Shown here: positions 8,790 through 19,047 of the stretch, in pieces
Layout of the letters: each line of letters opens with the position of its first letter
How positions within the stretch are numbered: position 1 is the first letter of the stretch
Assembly (NCBI RefSeq): GCF_029688735.1
Contig: NZ_JARULD010000006.1
Location: 31,875 to 95,874, forward strand
DNA length: 64,000 bases
Source: Qipengyuania flavescens
GTDB lineage: Bacteria; Pseudomonadota; Alphaproteobacteria; Sphingomonadales; Sphingomonadaceae
Reading direction: 5' to 3'
Program-made: the position numbers and the translations under genes
Notes under the pieces: model-generated
The model's database searches: none
The model's input: the letters and a program-made list of their open reading frames with translations, nothing else
Told to the model about the DNA's origin: nothing

Positions 8790-10166
8790 ATGCGGCTCCT
8801 CTTCCTCCTCATGCTGCTGATCGCTGCTCCGCTGTCCGCGCAACTCGTCGAGCCTGCGCCGAGCGAGGAGCCGCAGCCCACGCCGACGCAAACGATTGCC
8901 GCGACGCAAGGCGCGGGCGACGACGACCGCATCGCGAGCCGCATCTCCGGCATCTTCGCCGCGCTGCCAGCCTTCGAGCAAGTGTCGGTCGAGGTGAACG
9001 AAGGCGTCGTTGCTCTGTCAGGCACCGTGCCTGCCGAAGAGGATGTTGCCCGCGCGGAGGAGATCGCATCGCGCGTTGCGGGCGTGGTGACAGTCGAAAA
9101 CGGGCTGGAGCGCGACGTCTCGCTGGCGGCAGGCACGGCGGGACTTACCAGCCTTGCCGATCGGTGGAGCGATCTGGTCAGGATGCTGCCGCTGATTGCC
9201 GTCGCGCTGCTGGTGTGGGCGGGGATCGTACTGCTCGGCTATCTGATCGCGGGCCTCGGATCGCTCTGGCACCGGATCGCGCCCAACGGCTTCCTTGCCG
9301 AGCTGATCGCAAGCGCCATCCGCTTCATCGTTGTCGTCGGCGGGCTGGTGATCGCGCTGGACATGATCGGGGCGACGGCGCTGCTCGGCGCGGTGCTGGG
9401 CGGGGCGGGCGTCATTGGCCTGGCGCTGGGTTTCGCCATGCGCGAGACGGTCGAGAACTATGTCGCTTCGCTGATGCTGAGCCTGCGCCAGCCCTTCCGC
9501 GCCAACGACCACGTGCTGATCGACGATCTCGAGGGCCGCGTCATCCGCCTGACCAGCCGGGCAACGGTTCTGATGACGCTGGACGGCAATCACCTGCGTA
9601 TTCCGAACGGTCAGGTCTTCAAGGCGGTCATCACGAATTACACCCGCAATCCGCAGCGCCGCTTCGAGTTCGACCTTGGCGTAGATGCGGACGACGACGC
9701 ACGGGCCGCGCGAAAGCTCGGCCGTGATACGCTGGCGGAGCTGGACTTCGTGCTTGCCGATCCACCGCCCGAAGCGCGGATCATCGAAGTGGGCGATTCC
9801 AATGTTGTCATTCGCTTCCTCGGCTGGATCGACCAGGGCCAGACAGATTGGTGGAAAGCGCAAACCATCGCGATCCCGGCGGTAAAAACCGCGCTCGAGG
9901 ATGCCGGATTCGGCCTGCCCGAGCCGATCTATCGCCTTCGCTTCGACCCGCGCTCCGCCAGCGTACCGTTCGAGAGCGGCACGGCGTCGACTGAAACGAA
10001 GGCGCGCGGCGAGCAGCAGAAGCCCGTCCGCCAGATTACCGTGACCGAAGCAGACGAGGACGTCCGCCCGACAGACGAGATCGCGCAGATGGTCGATGCG
10101 GAGCGGCGCCAGGGCGGGACCGAGCAGGAAAAGGACCTGCTCGATCATTCGCGTCCTGTCGAGTAG
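8790..10166 (+). CDS. Mechanosensitive channel of the MscS family with N-terminal BON domain
   Basis: From the ATG at 8790 the product has 458 residues: a signal peptide or helix (MRLLFLLMLLIAAPLSAQ), a Pro-rich linker, a BON domain at about residues 50-105 (ISGIFAALPAFEQVSVEVNEGVVALSGTV), then helices and the MscS pore and beta region (GGAGVIGLALGFAMRETVENYVASLMLSLRQPF). The gating helix is Gly/Ala-rich as in MscS. The charged, disordered tail is about 60 residues. Start choice: the ATG follows GGGAGAG in the end of pmbA, and the genes are 2 bases apart, so they are likely cotranscribed. BON domains bind phospholipid or outer-membrane surfaces, so a link to periplasmic contacts is plausible. 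Confidence 0.88.
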   Translation: MRLLFLLMLLIAAPLSAQLVEPAPSEEPQPTPTQTIAATQGAGDDDRIASRISGIFAALPAFEQVSVEVNEGVVALSGTVPAEEDVARAEEIASRVAGVVTVENGLERDVSLAAGTAGLTSLADRWSDLVRMLPLIAVALLVWAGIVLLGYLIAGLGSLWHRIAPNGFLAELIASAIRFIVVVGGLVIALDMIGATALLGAVLGGAGVIGLALGFAMRETVENYVASLMLSLRQPFRANDHVLIDDLEGRVIRLTSRATVLMTLDGNHLRIPNGQVFKAVITNYTRNPQRRFEFDLGVDADDDARAARKLGRDTLAELDFVLADPPPEARIIEVGDSNVVIRFLGWIDQGQTDWWKAQTIAIPAVKTALEDAGFGLPEPIYRLRFDPRSASVPFESGTASTETKARGEQQKPVRQITVTEADEDVRPTDEIAQMVDAERRQGGTEQEKDLLDHSRPVE

Positions 10167-10169
10167 CGC

Positions 10170-10703
10170 CTACTTGTCGTTTTCGTAACGCTCGATGCTT
10201 TCCAGCACGATCCGGCGCGCTTCGGCGGCATCGCCCCAGGCACCGATGCGGACCCACTTCTCTTTTTCGAGATCCTTGTAGTGGGTGAAGAAGTGCTCGA
10301 TCTGCTGGAAGATGATGCTCGGCAGGTCCTTGGTCTCGCCGACATCGGAATAATAAGGGAAAGTCGTGTCGACCGGCACGCAGATCAGCTTCTCGTCGCC
10401 GCCATGCTCGTCTTCGAGGTTCAGCACCCCGATCGGCCGGGCGCGCACGACGCAGCCGGCAATGAAGGGCGAGCGGGCGATGACCAACGCATCCAGTGGG
10501 TCGCCATCGGGGCTGAGCGTGTGGGGCACGAAGCCGTAGTTCGCCGGATAGCGCATCGGGGTGTGCAGGATCCGGTCGACGAACAGCGCGCCGCTGTCCT
10601 TGTCGAACTCGTACTTCACCGGTTCGCCGCCGGTCGGCACTTCGATGATGACATTGAGACTTTCGGGCGGATTGTCGCCCACGGGGATCATGTCGATGCG
10701 CAT
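10170..10703 (-). CDS. ppa: Inorganic pyrophosphatase
   Basis: The 177-residue product is a family I soluble pyrophosphatase, which hydrolyses PPi to two phosphates and so pulls biosynthetic reactions forward. Conserved active-site segments are VEVP-like IIEVPTGGEPVKYEFDK at 18-34, RYPANYGFVP and the metal-binding DGDPLDALV around residue 66. The gene converges on the BON-MscS gene with 3 bases between stop codons. Confidence 0.97.
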   Translation of the reverse strand: MRIDMIPVGDNPPESLNVIIEVPTGGEPVKYEFDKDSGALFVDRILHTPMRYPANYGFVPHTLSPDGDPLDALVIARSPFIAGCVVRARPIGVLNLEDEHGGDEKLICVPVDTTFPYYSDVGETKDLPSIIFQQIEHFFTHYKDLEKEKWVRIGAWGDAAEARRIVLESIERYENDK

Positions 10704-10926
10704 TCTGGCTCTCTAATCTATTTCAGGTCGTTGCAGCCCCTCTCCCCAGAAAGACTTCGCGGGGGCCTCTAGCGGCGGGCGGGCGACTACGAAAGAGCCA
10801 ATCCGATTCAAATTGTGGCTGCGCCGCCGGACTTCTTTTTCTCCGTCGCTCGTCCCTCCGCGCTTCTGCGAGAAACCGAACGGCGCGACGATTGCGGAAT
10901 GCCTGCCGAGCGACTAATCGCGCGCC
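10704..10926. other. Intergenic region before hisS
   Basis: This 223-base divergent gap between ppa and hisS must hold both promoters. I see no convincing -35/-10 pair, hairpin terminator or T-box-like element. A GATTC occurs near 10803-10807. Confidence 0.3.
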
Positions 10927-12162
10927 ATGTCGAAAACACCCCAAGCCATCCGCGGAACGCAGGACATATTCGGACCCGACGCGGAAGCCTTCGCCTTCGT
11001 GGTCGAGACCTTCGAGCGCGTGCGCAAGCTCTATCGCTTCCGTCGGGTGGAGATGCCCGTGTTCGAGAAGACCGAGGTGTTCAGCCGCGCGATCGGCGAG
11101 ACGACCGATGTGGTCTCCAAGGAGATGTACAGCTTCGAGGATCGCGGCGGCGACAGCCTGACGCTGCGCCCCGAATTCACAGCCGGGATCGCGCGCGCCT
11201 ATCTTTCGAACGGCTGGCAGCAGCATGCGCCGCTGAAGGTCGCGACACACGGCCCGCTGTTCCGCTACGAGCGGCCGCAGAAGGGCCGCTATCGCCAGTT
11301 TCACCAGATCGACGCGGAAATCATCGGTGCCGCCGAACCGCAGGCGGACGTGGAACTGCTCGCGATGGCCGACCAGTTGCTGAAGGAGCTCGGCATCGAT
11401 GGTGTGACGCTGTACCTCAACACGCTGGGCGACGGCGACAGCCGCGAAGCCTGGCGCGCGGCGCTGGTCGAGCACTTCCGCGCGGTGAAAGACGAACTTT
11501 CCGAGGATTCGCAGGAGCGGCTCGAGAAGAACCCGCTCCGCATCCTCGACAGCAAAGATCGCCGCGACCAGCGGTTCGTAGCGGATGCGCCTAAGATCGA
11601 CCAGTTTCTGTCCGGCGATGCACGCGCGTTCTTCGATGCGGTGACGAGCGGCCTCGATGCTGCGGGCGTGAAGTGGACGCGGGCCGAAAGCCTGGTGCGC
11701 GGACTCGACTATTACCGGCACACGGCATTCGAATTCATTCCCGACGAGGGCAGCGAGGCGGCGTCGAAGCTCGGCTCGCAGAGCACGATCCTGGGCGGCG
11801 GCCGCTACGACGGGCTGATGGAAAGCCTTGGCGGCGCGCCGACACCCGCGGTGGGTTGGGCTGCGGGGATCGAGCGCTTGGCGATGCTGGTTGGAGACCG
11901 GGTCGAGCCCAAGGCGGACGTGATCGTCGTAGTGGAGAACGATGACCTCATCGACAGTGCCATCGCAGCCATCGCCAGAATTAGAGCGGGCGGGCATCCC
12001 GCTGAACTCATGGCGACCGGTAGTCCGCGCAAGCGGTTCGACAAAGCTGTGAAGGCCGGGGCAAACAAGATCGTCGCTTTCGACATGCGCGATGGCGCCG
12101 AGCATGTCCGGATCAAGGCTGATGACGAAGAAACGGCGTCACTCGTGAAGCTGCTCGGCTGA
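10927..12162 (+). CDS. hisS: Histidyl-tRNA synthetase
   Basis: The product has 411 residues, a class II synthetase that charges tRNA-His. Motif 2 appears as [18 protein letters not shown] near residue 117, the histidine-specific motif is [14 protein letters not shown] near 258, and the second is GGGRYDGL near 297. The C-terminal alpha/beta anticodon-binding domain starts near residue 325. The sequence is complete with no oddities. prfA begins 3 bases after the stop, and prfA and prmC follow with overlap, making a translation-related operon. Confidence 0.97.
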   Translation: MSKTPQAIRGTQDIFGPDAEAFAFVVETFERVRKLYRFRRVEMPVFEKTEVFSRAIGETTDVVSKEMYSFEDRGGDSLTLRPEFTAGIARAYLSNGWQQHAPLKVATHGPLFRYERPQKGRYRQFHQIDAEIIGAAEPQADVELLAMADQLLKELGIDGVTLYLNTLGDGDSREAWRAALVEHFRAVKDELSEDSQERLEKNPLRILDSKDRRDQRFVADAPKIDQFLSGDARAFFDAVTSGLDAAGVKWTRAESLVRGLDYYRHTAFEFIPDEGSEAASKLGSQSTILGGGRYDGLMESLGGAPTPAVGWAAGIERLAMLVGDRVEPKADVIVVVENDDLIDSAIAAIARIRAGGHPAELMATGSPRKRFDKAVKAGANKIVAFDMRDGAEHVRIKADDEETASLVKLLG

Positions 12163-12165
12163 CCC

Positions 12166-13233
12166 ATGACCATCCCAGCCGAACGCCTCGACCAGATCGC
12201 CCATCGCTTCGCCGAGCTCGAGGCGCGCATGGCGTCGGGCCAGCTTGAGGGGGAGGAATTCGTCCAGGCATCGCGCGATTATGCCGAGCTGGAGCCGGTG
12301 GCGAAGGTTGCCGCCGAGGTTAAGGCCGCGCGCGAGGAGATTGCGAGCCTCGAGGAGATGCTCGCCGATCCTGAAATGAAAGCGATGGCGGAGGAGGAAC
12401 TCGGTAGCCTGCGCAAGCGCCTGCCCGAAGCCGAGCGCGAACTGGCCGTCGCCATGCTGCCGCGCGATTCGGCCGACAACAAGCCTGCCATGCTCGAAAT
12501 CCGCGCTGGCACCGGCGGGGACGAGGCGGCGCTGTTCGCAGGTGATCTCTACCGCATGTACGAGCGCTTCGCCGCCGAGCAGGGCTGGAAGGTCGAACCG
12601 GTCAGCATGAGCCCCAGCGAAGTCGGCGGCTTCAAGGAAATCGTCGCCAACGTCACCGGCAGCGGCGTGTTCGCCAAGCTCAAGTTCGAAAGCGGCGTCC
12701 ACCGCGTCCAGCGCGTGCCCGAGACCGAGAGCGGCGGGCGCATCCATACCTCCGCCGCCACCGTGGCGGTGCTGCCGGAGCCGGACGAGGTCGATGTGCA
12801 GATCGATCCGGGCGACCTCAAGATCGACACCTATCGCGCCAGCGGAGCGGGCGGCCAGCACGTCAACACCACCGATTCCGCGATCCGCATCACGCATGAG
12901 CCGACCGGCCTCGTCGTTACCTGCCAGGACGGGCGCAGCCAGCACAAGAACAAGGAAAAGGCGATGCAGGTCCTGCGCGCGCGGCTCTACGAGCAGCAGC
13001 GCGAGGCGACGCAGGGCGCCGAGGCCGAGGCGCGCAAGGCCATGGTCGGCAGCGGCGACCGCTCCGAACGCATCCGCACCTACAACTTCCCTCAGGGGCG
13101 CGTGACCGACCACCGCATCGGCCTGACGCTGCAAAAGCTGCCACAGATCATCGCCGGGCCGGGGCTTGGCGAACTGGTCGACGCGCTGATCGCCGAGGAC
13201 GAGGCCAAGCGCCTCGCGGCGATGGCGGAGTGA
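12166..13233 (+). CDS. prfA: Peptide chain release factor 1
   Basis: The 355-residue product reads UAA and UAG stops and triggers peptide release. The catalytic GGQ is at residues 229-231. The stop-codon recognition tripeptide appears as P-E-T (E. coli has P-A-T) in the segment [10 protein letters not shown], which keeps the P-x-T form that identifies RF1 rather than RF2. The last four bases overlap the prmC start. PrmC methylates the Gln of this GGQ motif, so the two adjacent genes act on each other. Confidence 0.97.
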   Translation: MTIPAERLDQIAHRFAELEARMASGQLEGEEFVQASRDYAELEPVAKVAAEVKAAREEIASLEEMLADPEMKAMAEEELGSLRKRLPEAERELAVAMLPRDSADNKPAMLEIRAGTGGDEAALFAGDLYRMYERFAAEQGWKVEPVSMSPSEVGGFKEIVANVTGSGVFAKLKFESGVHRVQRVPETESGGRIHTSAATVAVLPEPDEVDVQIDPGDLKIDTYRASGAGGQHVNTTDSAIRITHEPTGLVVTCQDGRSQHKNKEKAMQVLRARLYEQQREATQGAEAEARKAMVGSGDRSERIRTYNFPQGRVTDHRIGLTLQKLPQIIAGPGLGELVDALIAEDEAKRLAAMAE

Positions 13234-14051
13234 GCGTCGGCGACGCTGTTCGCGACGCGGCACAGCGCCTCTCTGCCACCAGCGACACCGCACGGCTGGA
13301 TGCCGAACTGCTGATGGCGCATGCGCTCGGCACAACGCGTTCGGACTTGCTGATGAAGTATATGCGGGACGAGGCGCCTGCCAGCTTCGATGCTTACCTC
13401 GAGCGGCGCTCGGCAAATGAACCCGTGGCTCATATTCTCGGGCGGCAGGAGTTCTTCGGGCTCGACTTCGCCGTCACGAAAGACACGCTGATCCCGCGTG
13501 GCGACAGCGAGACCATCGTGCAGGCCGCTCTCGATCATGCGAGGCTCGATGCGCGGGTGCTGGACATGGGCACCGGGAGCGGCGCGTTGCTGCTGGCTTT
13601 CCTCGCCGAGCGCCCCGCCGCGACGGGCATGGGGATCGATCTATCGCCTGCCGCCCTGGCCGTGGCGCAAGGGAACAGCGAAGCGCTCGGCCTCGCCGAT
13701 CGAGCGGACTTTCGCGTCGCAAGCTGGCTGGACGATGGCTGGGCCGACGATCTCGGCAAGTTCGACCTGATCCTGTGCAACCCGCCCTATGTCGAGGACG
13801 ATGCCGAGCTCGATCCCGATGTGCGCAACTACGAACCGGCCTCCGCCTTGTTCGCCGGACCAGAGGGGCTTGACGACTATCGCGCCGTCGTCCCCCAACT
13901 TGGCAAGCTCTTTTTGCCGGACGGCATCGCCGTGCTCGAAATCGGCTGGAAACAGGCGGACGCGGTGTCGGCTATCGCCCGCGAATCGGGGTTCGAAACC
14001 GAGCTGCGCAGGGACCTCGCGGGCCGCCCCCGGGCATTGATTCTCAGATAG
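13230..14051 (+). CDS. prmC: Peptide chain release factor N5-glutamine methyltransferase PrmC
   Basis: The product has 273 residues from a GTG at 13230 that overlaps the prfA stop (GTGA). It transfers a methyl group from SAM to the GGQ glutamine of release factors. It shows the N-terminal helical domain that binds release factor, SAM motif [17 protein letters not shown], and catalytic NPPY at 184-187. Length and synteny are normal. Confidence 0.95.
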   Translation: MSVGDAVRDAAQRLSATSDTARLDAELLMAHALGTTRSDLLMKYMRDEAPASFDAYLERRSANEPVAHILGRQEFFGLDFAVTKDTLIPRGDSETIVQAALDHARLDARVLDMGTGSGALLLAFLAERPAATGMGIDLSPAALAVAQGNSEALGLADRADFRVASWLDDGWADDLGKFDLILCNPPYVEDDAELDPDVRNYEPASALFAGPEGLDDYRAVVPQLGKLFLPDGIAVLEIGWKQADAVSAIARESGFETELRRDLAGRPRALILR

Positions 14052-14243
14052 GGGTTGGCAAAGCCGATTCGACCCTTTACCTCTGGCCACAGGCCAGTGG
14101 TGCGCGGCATGTCCGACCCGGTGACCTAAGCCCCGACATATGCAGTTCCGGTGCGCGGCCCTTAAAGCCTCGCATACCATGCAGGAAAACGGGGCACGCG
14201 CCATGCGACAAGCGCGGGCGCGCAAGGGGCAAGGCGGCCATAG

Positions 14244-14260
14244 GCGGACCGGGGGTCCGC
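14244..14260 (+). other. Perfect short hairpin in the leader of the DUF4167 gene
   Basis: GCGGACC at 14244-14250 and GGTCCGC at 14254-14260 form a perfect 7-bp stem with a 3-base loop, 30 bases before the preferred start codon. No T-run follows, so it is a leader structure rather than a terminator. The rest of 14052-14289 holds one more small hairpin (14083-14097) and nothing else I can name. Confidence 0.4.
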
Positions 14261-14289
14261 GCCGCGCCATGAATGAGGATTACCTACCC

Positions 14290-14961
14290 TTGAACAACAA
14301 TCGCAATAACCGTCGTCGCGGTCGCAACAACCGTAACCAGGGCGGCGGCAACTCGGCCAACCGGATCGACAGTCGCGCGCGGGGCAATGCGCCCCAGCTG
14401 CTCGACAAGTACAAGAAGCTTGCCCAGGACGCCCAGCACAATGGCGACCGCGTGCAGGCGGAATATTACCTCCAGTTCGCCGACCACTATTTCCGCGTGA
14501 TCGCCGACAACAAGGCACGGCAGGACGAGCAGAAGGCCAAGCGCCAGGACGATCGCGGCCAGAACCAGTCGGACGACGACGATGGCGACGACAATGACGA
14601 TCGCCGCGACAACAACCGCCGCCAGCGCTCGCGTCGTGACGATCACGACGAGGGCGGCCGGAAGGATCGCGGGGACAAGGCCCCCAAGCGCTCGCGCAAG
14701 AAGGACGCCGAGGACGACACCAACTCCTACGAGCCTGACGAGAATCCCTTCGTTCGCCGCGACGCCGAGGACGATCAGCCCAAGAAGCGCCGGGCTCCGC
14801 GCAAGGCCAAGAAGAGCGAAGAAGGCCAGGCCGGTAGCGAAGGCGAGATCGACGCGACCGTGCTGCCGCCCTCGATCAGCGCCGCCGACGAAGGCGAGGC
14901 CAAGCCCGCGCCGCGCCGTCGCCGCAAGAAAGATGCCGACGAAGAGGCCAACGCCGCCTGA
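14290..14961 (+). CDS. DUF4167 domain protein, basic N-terminus and low-complexity charged tail
   Basis: From a TTG at 14290 the product has 223 residues and starts (L/M)NNNRNNRRRGR, the usual DUF4167 beginning. An upstream frame from 14140 or 14269 stays open, but GAGGA at 14275-14279 has good spacing only for the TTG. The folded DUF4167 core is about residues 25-75 (LLDKYKKLAQDAQHNGDRV.AEYYLQFADHYFRV), one of the most conserved segments in alphaproteobacteria. The remainder is Asp/Arg/Lys-rich and likely disordered. The function of the family is unknown; the Arg/Asn-rich start suggests nucleic-acid binding. Confidence 0.8.
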   Translation: MNNNRNNRRRGRNNRNQGGGNSANRIDSRARGNAPQLLDKYKKLAQDAQHNGDRVQAEYYLQFADHYFRVIADNKARQDEQKAKRQDDRGQNQSDDDDGDDNDDRRDNNRRQRSRRDDHDEGGRKDRGDKAPKRSRKKDAEDDTNSYEPDENPFVRRDAEDDQPKKRRAPRKAKKSEEGQAGSEGEIDATVLPPSISAADEGEAKPAPRRRRKKDADEEANAA

Positions 14962-15002
14962 TCGCGCTTGATCGGCGGGACCGATGGAATAGGGCGAGAC
15001 CG

Positions 15003-16580
15003 ATGGATTCGCTTCTCGGTTTTGCCCGCCGTCATCCCAACGTGACGCTGCTGCTGCTCGGCGCGCTGGCCGCGCTCGGCTACCCGCCGCTCGGCCTGTG
15101 GCCCATCGCGATTGCCGCTATGGGCGCTTTCGCTCTCATGGTGGCCGACAGTCCGAGCGTGGGCATCGCTGCCAAGCGCGGCTGGCTGTTCGGCGTCGCG
15201 CATTTCACCGTTACCAACAACTGGATCGCGACGGCTTTTACCTATCAGGCGGAAATGCCGCCCGCGCTCGGGTGGCTCGCGGTGCCGCTGCTGTCACTCT
15301 ACCTCGCGGTCTATCCTGCGATCGCCGCGGGTCTGACGAAGGCGCTGGTCCGCAGAGGTTCGGGTCCCGCCTTCGCGCTGGCATTGGGTGGCAGCTGGAT
15401 CCTCGGCGAATGGCTGCGCAGCTGGGTTTTCACCGGCTATTCCTGGGGGCCGTTCTCGCTTGCACTGATGGGGCCGTGGGACCGCCCAGGAATTGGCGCG
15501 CTGTTGCCCTTCGCGGGGACTTATGCCCTCTCGGGCATGGCGGTCTGCGCTGCCGCGCTGCTGGCAATGCTGGTGGTTGCGAAGCGCTGGGTCCCGCTCG
15601 CCGTGGCAGCTGCGGTGATGGTCGCAGGCATGTATCTGCCTGCCGGTGCGAGCCGCGAGGGCTATCTCCCTCTGACGCTCGTCCAGCCAAATTTGCGGCA
15701 GGAAGAGATCGACGACGCATCGAAATACGAAAGCCAGTTCCAGACCATCGCCGGTCTCAGCACGCCGCAGCGACCGGTCAGCAAGCGGCTTGTCCTGTGG
15801 CCCGAAAGCGGCGTGCCGGACTATCTGCGCGACGGCTATCCGCAGCGCTATTACGACCGCATGACTGCGGGAGCGAACCCGGTTTTCGCCCGGTCTCGCA
15901 TTGGAAGCACCATCGGCGAGGGTTCGCTTTTGCTGACCGGCGCGCAAGATCTCGAACTCGAGGAGGTGGGCGGCCTGCGGCGGGCCACCGGTGCCTACAA
16001 TGTAGTTCTCGCGATCGACGGACAGGGCGAAATCCTCGACAGCGCTGCCAAATCGCACCTCGTGCCCTATGGCGAATATCTTCCCATGCGCGCCTTGCTG
16101 GAGCCTCTCGGTGCGAGCCGGTTGGTTGCAGGTACGATCGACTTCCTGCCGGGGCCCGGGCCGCAGAGTCTGGATCTCGGCAGCTACGGCAAGGCAGGTA
16201 TCCAGATCTGCTACGAGATCGTCTTTTCGGGCGAAGTGACCGATCGCGACAACCGGCCCGACTATATCTTCAACCCGTCGAACGACGGATGGTTCGGCGC
16301 CTGGGGCCCGCCCCAGCATCTCGGCCAGGCGCGGATGCGTGCGGCGGAGGAGGGGCTGCCCGTGCTCCGCTCCACCACCACCGGGATCAGCGCGGTGATC
16401 GACGCGCGCGGGGTGGTGCGCGAGCATATCGGGCGCAATATCGCGGCGCGGGTCGATACGCTGGTGCCGCCCGCGCACGAGCCAACCTGGTTTGCGCAGC
16501 TCGGCCATTGGCTGACTCTTGTATGGGGGCTGCTGCTGTGTGCCGGATCGCTGGTTGTAATGCGGCACCGGCGCGGCTAG
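15003..16580 (+). CDS. lnt: Apolipoprotein N-acyltransferase
   Basis: The 525-residue inner-membrane enzyme adds the third acyl chain to lipoprotein N-termini. Six or so helices fill residues 10-210, then a nitrilase-like domain with the catalytic triad E268 (WPESGVP), K350 (AKSHLVPYGE) and C403 (IQICYEIVF), all in place. NPSNDGWFG follows as in E. coli Lnt. A final helix is near residue 505. Its substrates in this window would include the lipoproteins at 20914, 30735, 50321 and 57905. Confidence 0.96.
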   Translation: MDSLLGFARRHPNVTLLLLGALAALGYPPLGLWPIAIAAMGAFALMVADSPSVGIAAKRGWLFGVAHFTVTNNWIATAFTYQAEMPPALGWLAVPLLSLYLAVYPAIAAGLTKALVRRGSGPAFALALGGSWILGEWLRSWVFTGYSWGPFSLALMGPWDRPGIGALLPFAGTYALSGMAVCAAALLAMLVVAKRWVPLAVAAAVMVAGMYLPAGASREGYLPLTLVQPNLRQEEIDDASKYESQFQTIAGLSTPQRPVSKRLVLWPESGVPDYLRDGYPQRYYDRMTAGANPVFARSRIGSTIGEGSLLLTGAQDLELEEVGGLRRATGAYNVVLAIDGQGEILDSAAKSHLVPYGEYLPMRALLEPLGASRLVAGTIDFLPGPGPQSLDLGSYGKAGIQICYEIVFSGEVTDRDNRPDYIFNPSNDGWFGAWGPPQHLGQARMRAAEEGLPVLRSTTTGISAVIDARGVVREHIGRNIAARVDTLVPPAHEPTWFAQLGHWLTLVWGLLLCAGSLVVMRHRRG

Positions 16581-16592
16581 GTCGACGCAAGC

Positions 16593-16612
16593 ACATAAAG
16601 ACATCTTTATAT
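16593..16612 (+). promoter_or_regulatory. Palindromic operator candidate upstream of metK
   Basis: ATAAAGA at 16595-16601 and TCTTTAT at 16604-16610 form perfect 7-base arms around a CA centre, 18 bases before the metK ATG. It is AT-rich in a GC-rich region. Its shape suits a small winged-helix repressor; an ArsR-type regulator sensing S-adenosylhomocysteine (SahR-like) is a plausible owner given the gene. The regulator itself is not in the window. Confidence 0.5.
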
Positions 16613-16628
16613 CGGGACGATCGGCTGC

Positions 16629-17867
16629 ATGCGTAAAAGTTATCTCTTTACTTCTGAAAGCGTTTCGGAAGGCCATCCCGACAAGGTTTCCGACCAGATT
16701 TCCGACGCCATCGTCGATCTCATGCTCGGCAAGGATCCCGAAGCGCGCGTGGCTTGCGAAACGATGACGACGACCCAGCGCGTGATCCTGTCCGGCGAAA
16801 TTCGCTGCGCTCCGATGTATGACAACAACAATCCCGACTGGGCCGACAATGGCGGCTGGGCTCCCGGCGCGAAGGACGAGATCGAGCAGGCGGTGCGCCA
16901 GACCGTCCGCGAGATCGGCTACGAGCAGGACGGGTTTCACTGGAAGACCCTGACCTTCGAAAACCACCTCCACGGCCAGTCTTCGGAGATCGCCCAAGGC
17001 GTCGATTCCAGCGGCAATAAAGACGAAGGCGCGGGCGACCAGGGCATCATGTTCGGCTTCGCCTGCGACGAAACGCCCGATCTCATGCCGGCGACGCTCG
17101 ACTACAGCCACAAGATCCTCGAACGGCTCGCAGCCGACCGCAAGAGCGGCGCAGCGCCCTTCCTCGAACCCGATGCCAAAAGCCAGCTTTCGCTGCGCTA
17201 TGAAAACGGAAAGCCGGTCGCCTGCACCGCCATCGTCGTCTCGACGCAGCACGGCAAGGGCTATCACGAGGGCGAGAAAGAGGCCGAGCTCAAGGCCTAT
17301 GTCCAGAAGGTCGTCACCGAGATCCTGCCCGAGGGCTGGATTTCCGGCGATACGGAATGGCACATCAACCCCACCGGCGCCTTCGAGATCGGCGGCCCCG
17401 ATGGCGACGCAGGCCTGACAGGCCGCAAGATCATCGTCGATACCTATGGCGGCGCGGCTCCGCATGGTGGCGGCGCCTTCAGCGGCAAGGACCCGACCAA
17501 GGTCGACCGCTCGGCCGCCTATATCACGCGCTATCTGGCCAAGAACATCGTCGCCGCCGGCCTCGCCACGCGCTGCACGATCCAGCTCAGCTATGCGATC
17601 GGCGTGTCGAAGCCGCTATCGCTCTATGTCGACACTCATGGCACTGCTGCCGATGGCGTGTCCGACGAAGCTCTCGAGAACGCGATCCGGGGAATCGAAA
17701 AGCTCGGTGGCCTGACCCCGCGCGGCATTCGCACGCATTTGGGTCTCAACAAGCCGATCTATCGCGAAAGCGCAGCCTACGGCCACTTTGGGCGGCAGGC
17801 CGATGGCGACCGTTTCCCGTGGGAGCGCACCGATCTGGTCGAGGATCTGAAGGCAGCGCTAGGCTGA
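16629..17867 (+). CDS. metK: S-adenosylmethionine synthetase
   Basis: The 412-residue cytoplasmic enzyme makes S-adenosylmethionine from methionine and ATP. Signatures are [14 protein letters not shown] at the N-terminus, [12 protein letters not shown] near residue 136, and [22 protein letters not shown] near 275. Residue counts fit the slightly longer alphaproteobacterial form. A palindrome lies immediately upstream. The start ATG is unambiguous. Confidence 0.97.
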   Translation: MRKSYLFTSESVSEGHPDKVSDQISDAIVDLMLGKDPEARVACETMTTTQRVILSGEIRCAPMYDNNNPDWADNGGWAPGAKDEIEQAVRQTVREIGYEQDGFHWKTLTFENHLHGQSSEIAQGVDSSGNKDEGAGDQGIMFGFACDETPDLMPATLDYSHKILERLAADRKSGAAPFLEPDAKSQLSLRYENGKPVACTAIVVSTQHGKGYHEGEKEAELKAYVQKVVTEILPEGWISGDTEWHINPTGAFEIGGPDGDAGLTGRKIIVDTYGGAAPHGGGAFSGKDPTKVDRSAAYITRYLAKNIVAAGLATRCTIQLSYAIGVSKPLSLYVDTHGTAADGVSDEALENAIRGIEKLGGLTPRGIRTHLGLNKPIYRESAAYGHFGRQADGDRFPWERTDLVEDLKAALG

Positions 17868-17868
17868 G

Positions 17869-19011
17869 CTAGACGTCGTGCTGTCCCTTACGTGGACTCG
17901 GCGCGTCTAGGGCCAGTTCGGCCTCGGAGAAGGTGAAGGGGCTGCGCACGCCCGGGATGCCGCCGAGCTCGATCTGCATCTGCCGCGCCTGCACCTGCGG
18001 GTCGGCGAAGACCGCATCGATGGCGTTGATCGGGCCAGCCGGAATGCCATCCTCCGCGCAATCGCTCAGCAATTCGGCGCTCTCCCACTTGGCCGTTTCC
18101 GTGGCGATGATCTCGTCGAGTTCCGCGCGATTGCCGAGCCGGGCCTCGTTCGTTGCGAAACGCACGTCGCCCAGCAGGTCGTCCCGCCCGAGCAGGGTGA
18201 GCAGCTTGCGGAACAGGCCGTCGTTCGCCGGCGCGAGCACGACCTCGCCGTCGGCGGTCGGGAAGACGCCGTAGGCGCTCACCTGCGCATGTTCATTGCC
18301 CATGCGCGGCGGGTTTTCCCCGGTGCTGAGGAAATGCGTCGCCTGACTGGCAAGCAAGCCGACCGAACAATCGAGCAGGGCCATGTCGACATGCTGGCCG
18401 CGCCCCGTCCGCTCCCGCATGGCGAGGGCAGCCTGAATGCCGATCACCGAATAAAGGCCACAAGTCAGGTCCGAGATCGAGATTCCCATTTTCATCGGCT
18501 GGCCCTGCGGTTCCCCGGTCAACGCCATGAAGCCGGCCATCGCCTGAATGACGAAATCGTAGCCCGCTTCGTGCGCGCGCGGGCCAGTCTGGCCGAACCC
18601 GGTAATGGAGCAGTAGACCAGCCGCGGATTGGCCTTCGCCAGCTTATCGTAATCGAGCCCGAATTTGGCCAGCGCGCCGGTCTTGAAATTTTCCAGCACC
18701 ACGTCGGCGCTGCCTGCCAATTCCCTCACTCGATCGAGATCGCTCTCGTCACGAAAGTCCGCAACGATGCTACGCTTGCCGCGATTGGTCGCATGATAAT
18801 AGGCCGCTTCGCGATCGCCATTCTCCCGCTCGATCCACGGCGGCCCCCATTTGCGGGTGCCATCGCCATCGGGACTTTCCACCTTGATGACGTCCGCGCC
18901 GAGATCGGCGAGGACCTGCCCGGCCCAAGGCCCTGCCAGCACGCGGGCGAGTTCGAGGACCTTCAGCCCGGCGAGCGGAGCCTTCGGATTGCGCGGGGTA
19001 TCGAGCCACAT
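17869..19011 (-). CDS. CaiB/BaiF-family (class III) CoA-transferase
   Basis: The 380-residue product has the family opening PLAGLKVLELARVLAGPWAGQVLADLGADVIKVE and the catalytic Asp segment (VDMALLDCSVG, near residue 183). Such enzymes move CoA between carboxylic acids, for example formyl/oxalyl, succinyl/mesaconate or carnitine derivatives. The exact substrates cannot be read here. It converges on metK with 1 base between stops and lies downstream of the nitronate monooxygenase-like gene on the same strand. Confidence 0.9.
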   Translation of the reverse strand: MWLDTPRNPKAPLAGLKVLELARVLAGPWAGQVLADLGADVIKVESPDGDGTRKWGPPWIERENGDREAAYYHATNRGKRSIVADFRDESDLDRVRELAGSADVVLENFKTGALAKFGLDYDKLAKANPRLVYCSITGFGQTGPRAHEAGYDFVIQAMAGFMALTGEPQGQPMKMGISISDLTCGLYSVIGIQAALAMRERTGRGQHVDMALLDCSVGLLASQATHFLSTGENPPRMGNEHAQVSAYGVFPTADGEVVLAPANDGLFRKLLTLLGRDDLLGDVRFATNEARLGNRAELDEIIATETAKWESAELLSDCAEDGIPAGPINAIDAVFADPQVQARQMQIELGGIPGVRSPFTFSEAELALDAPSPRKGQHDV

Positions 19012-19047
19012 GGGCGTCCCGTGCGGGGCTGTGCGCGCCCGGTCAAG

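Noticed and set aside
16581..16628. A SAM riboswitch before metK
   Set aside because: The 48-base leader is too short and shows no pseudoknot pairing; the palindrome fits a protein site better.
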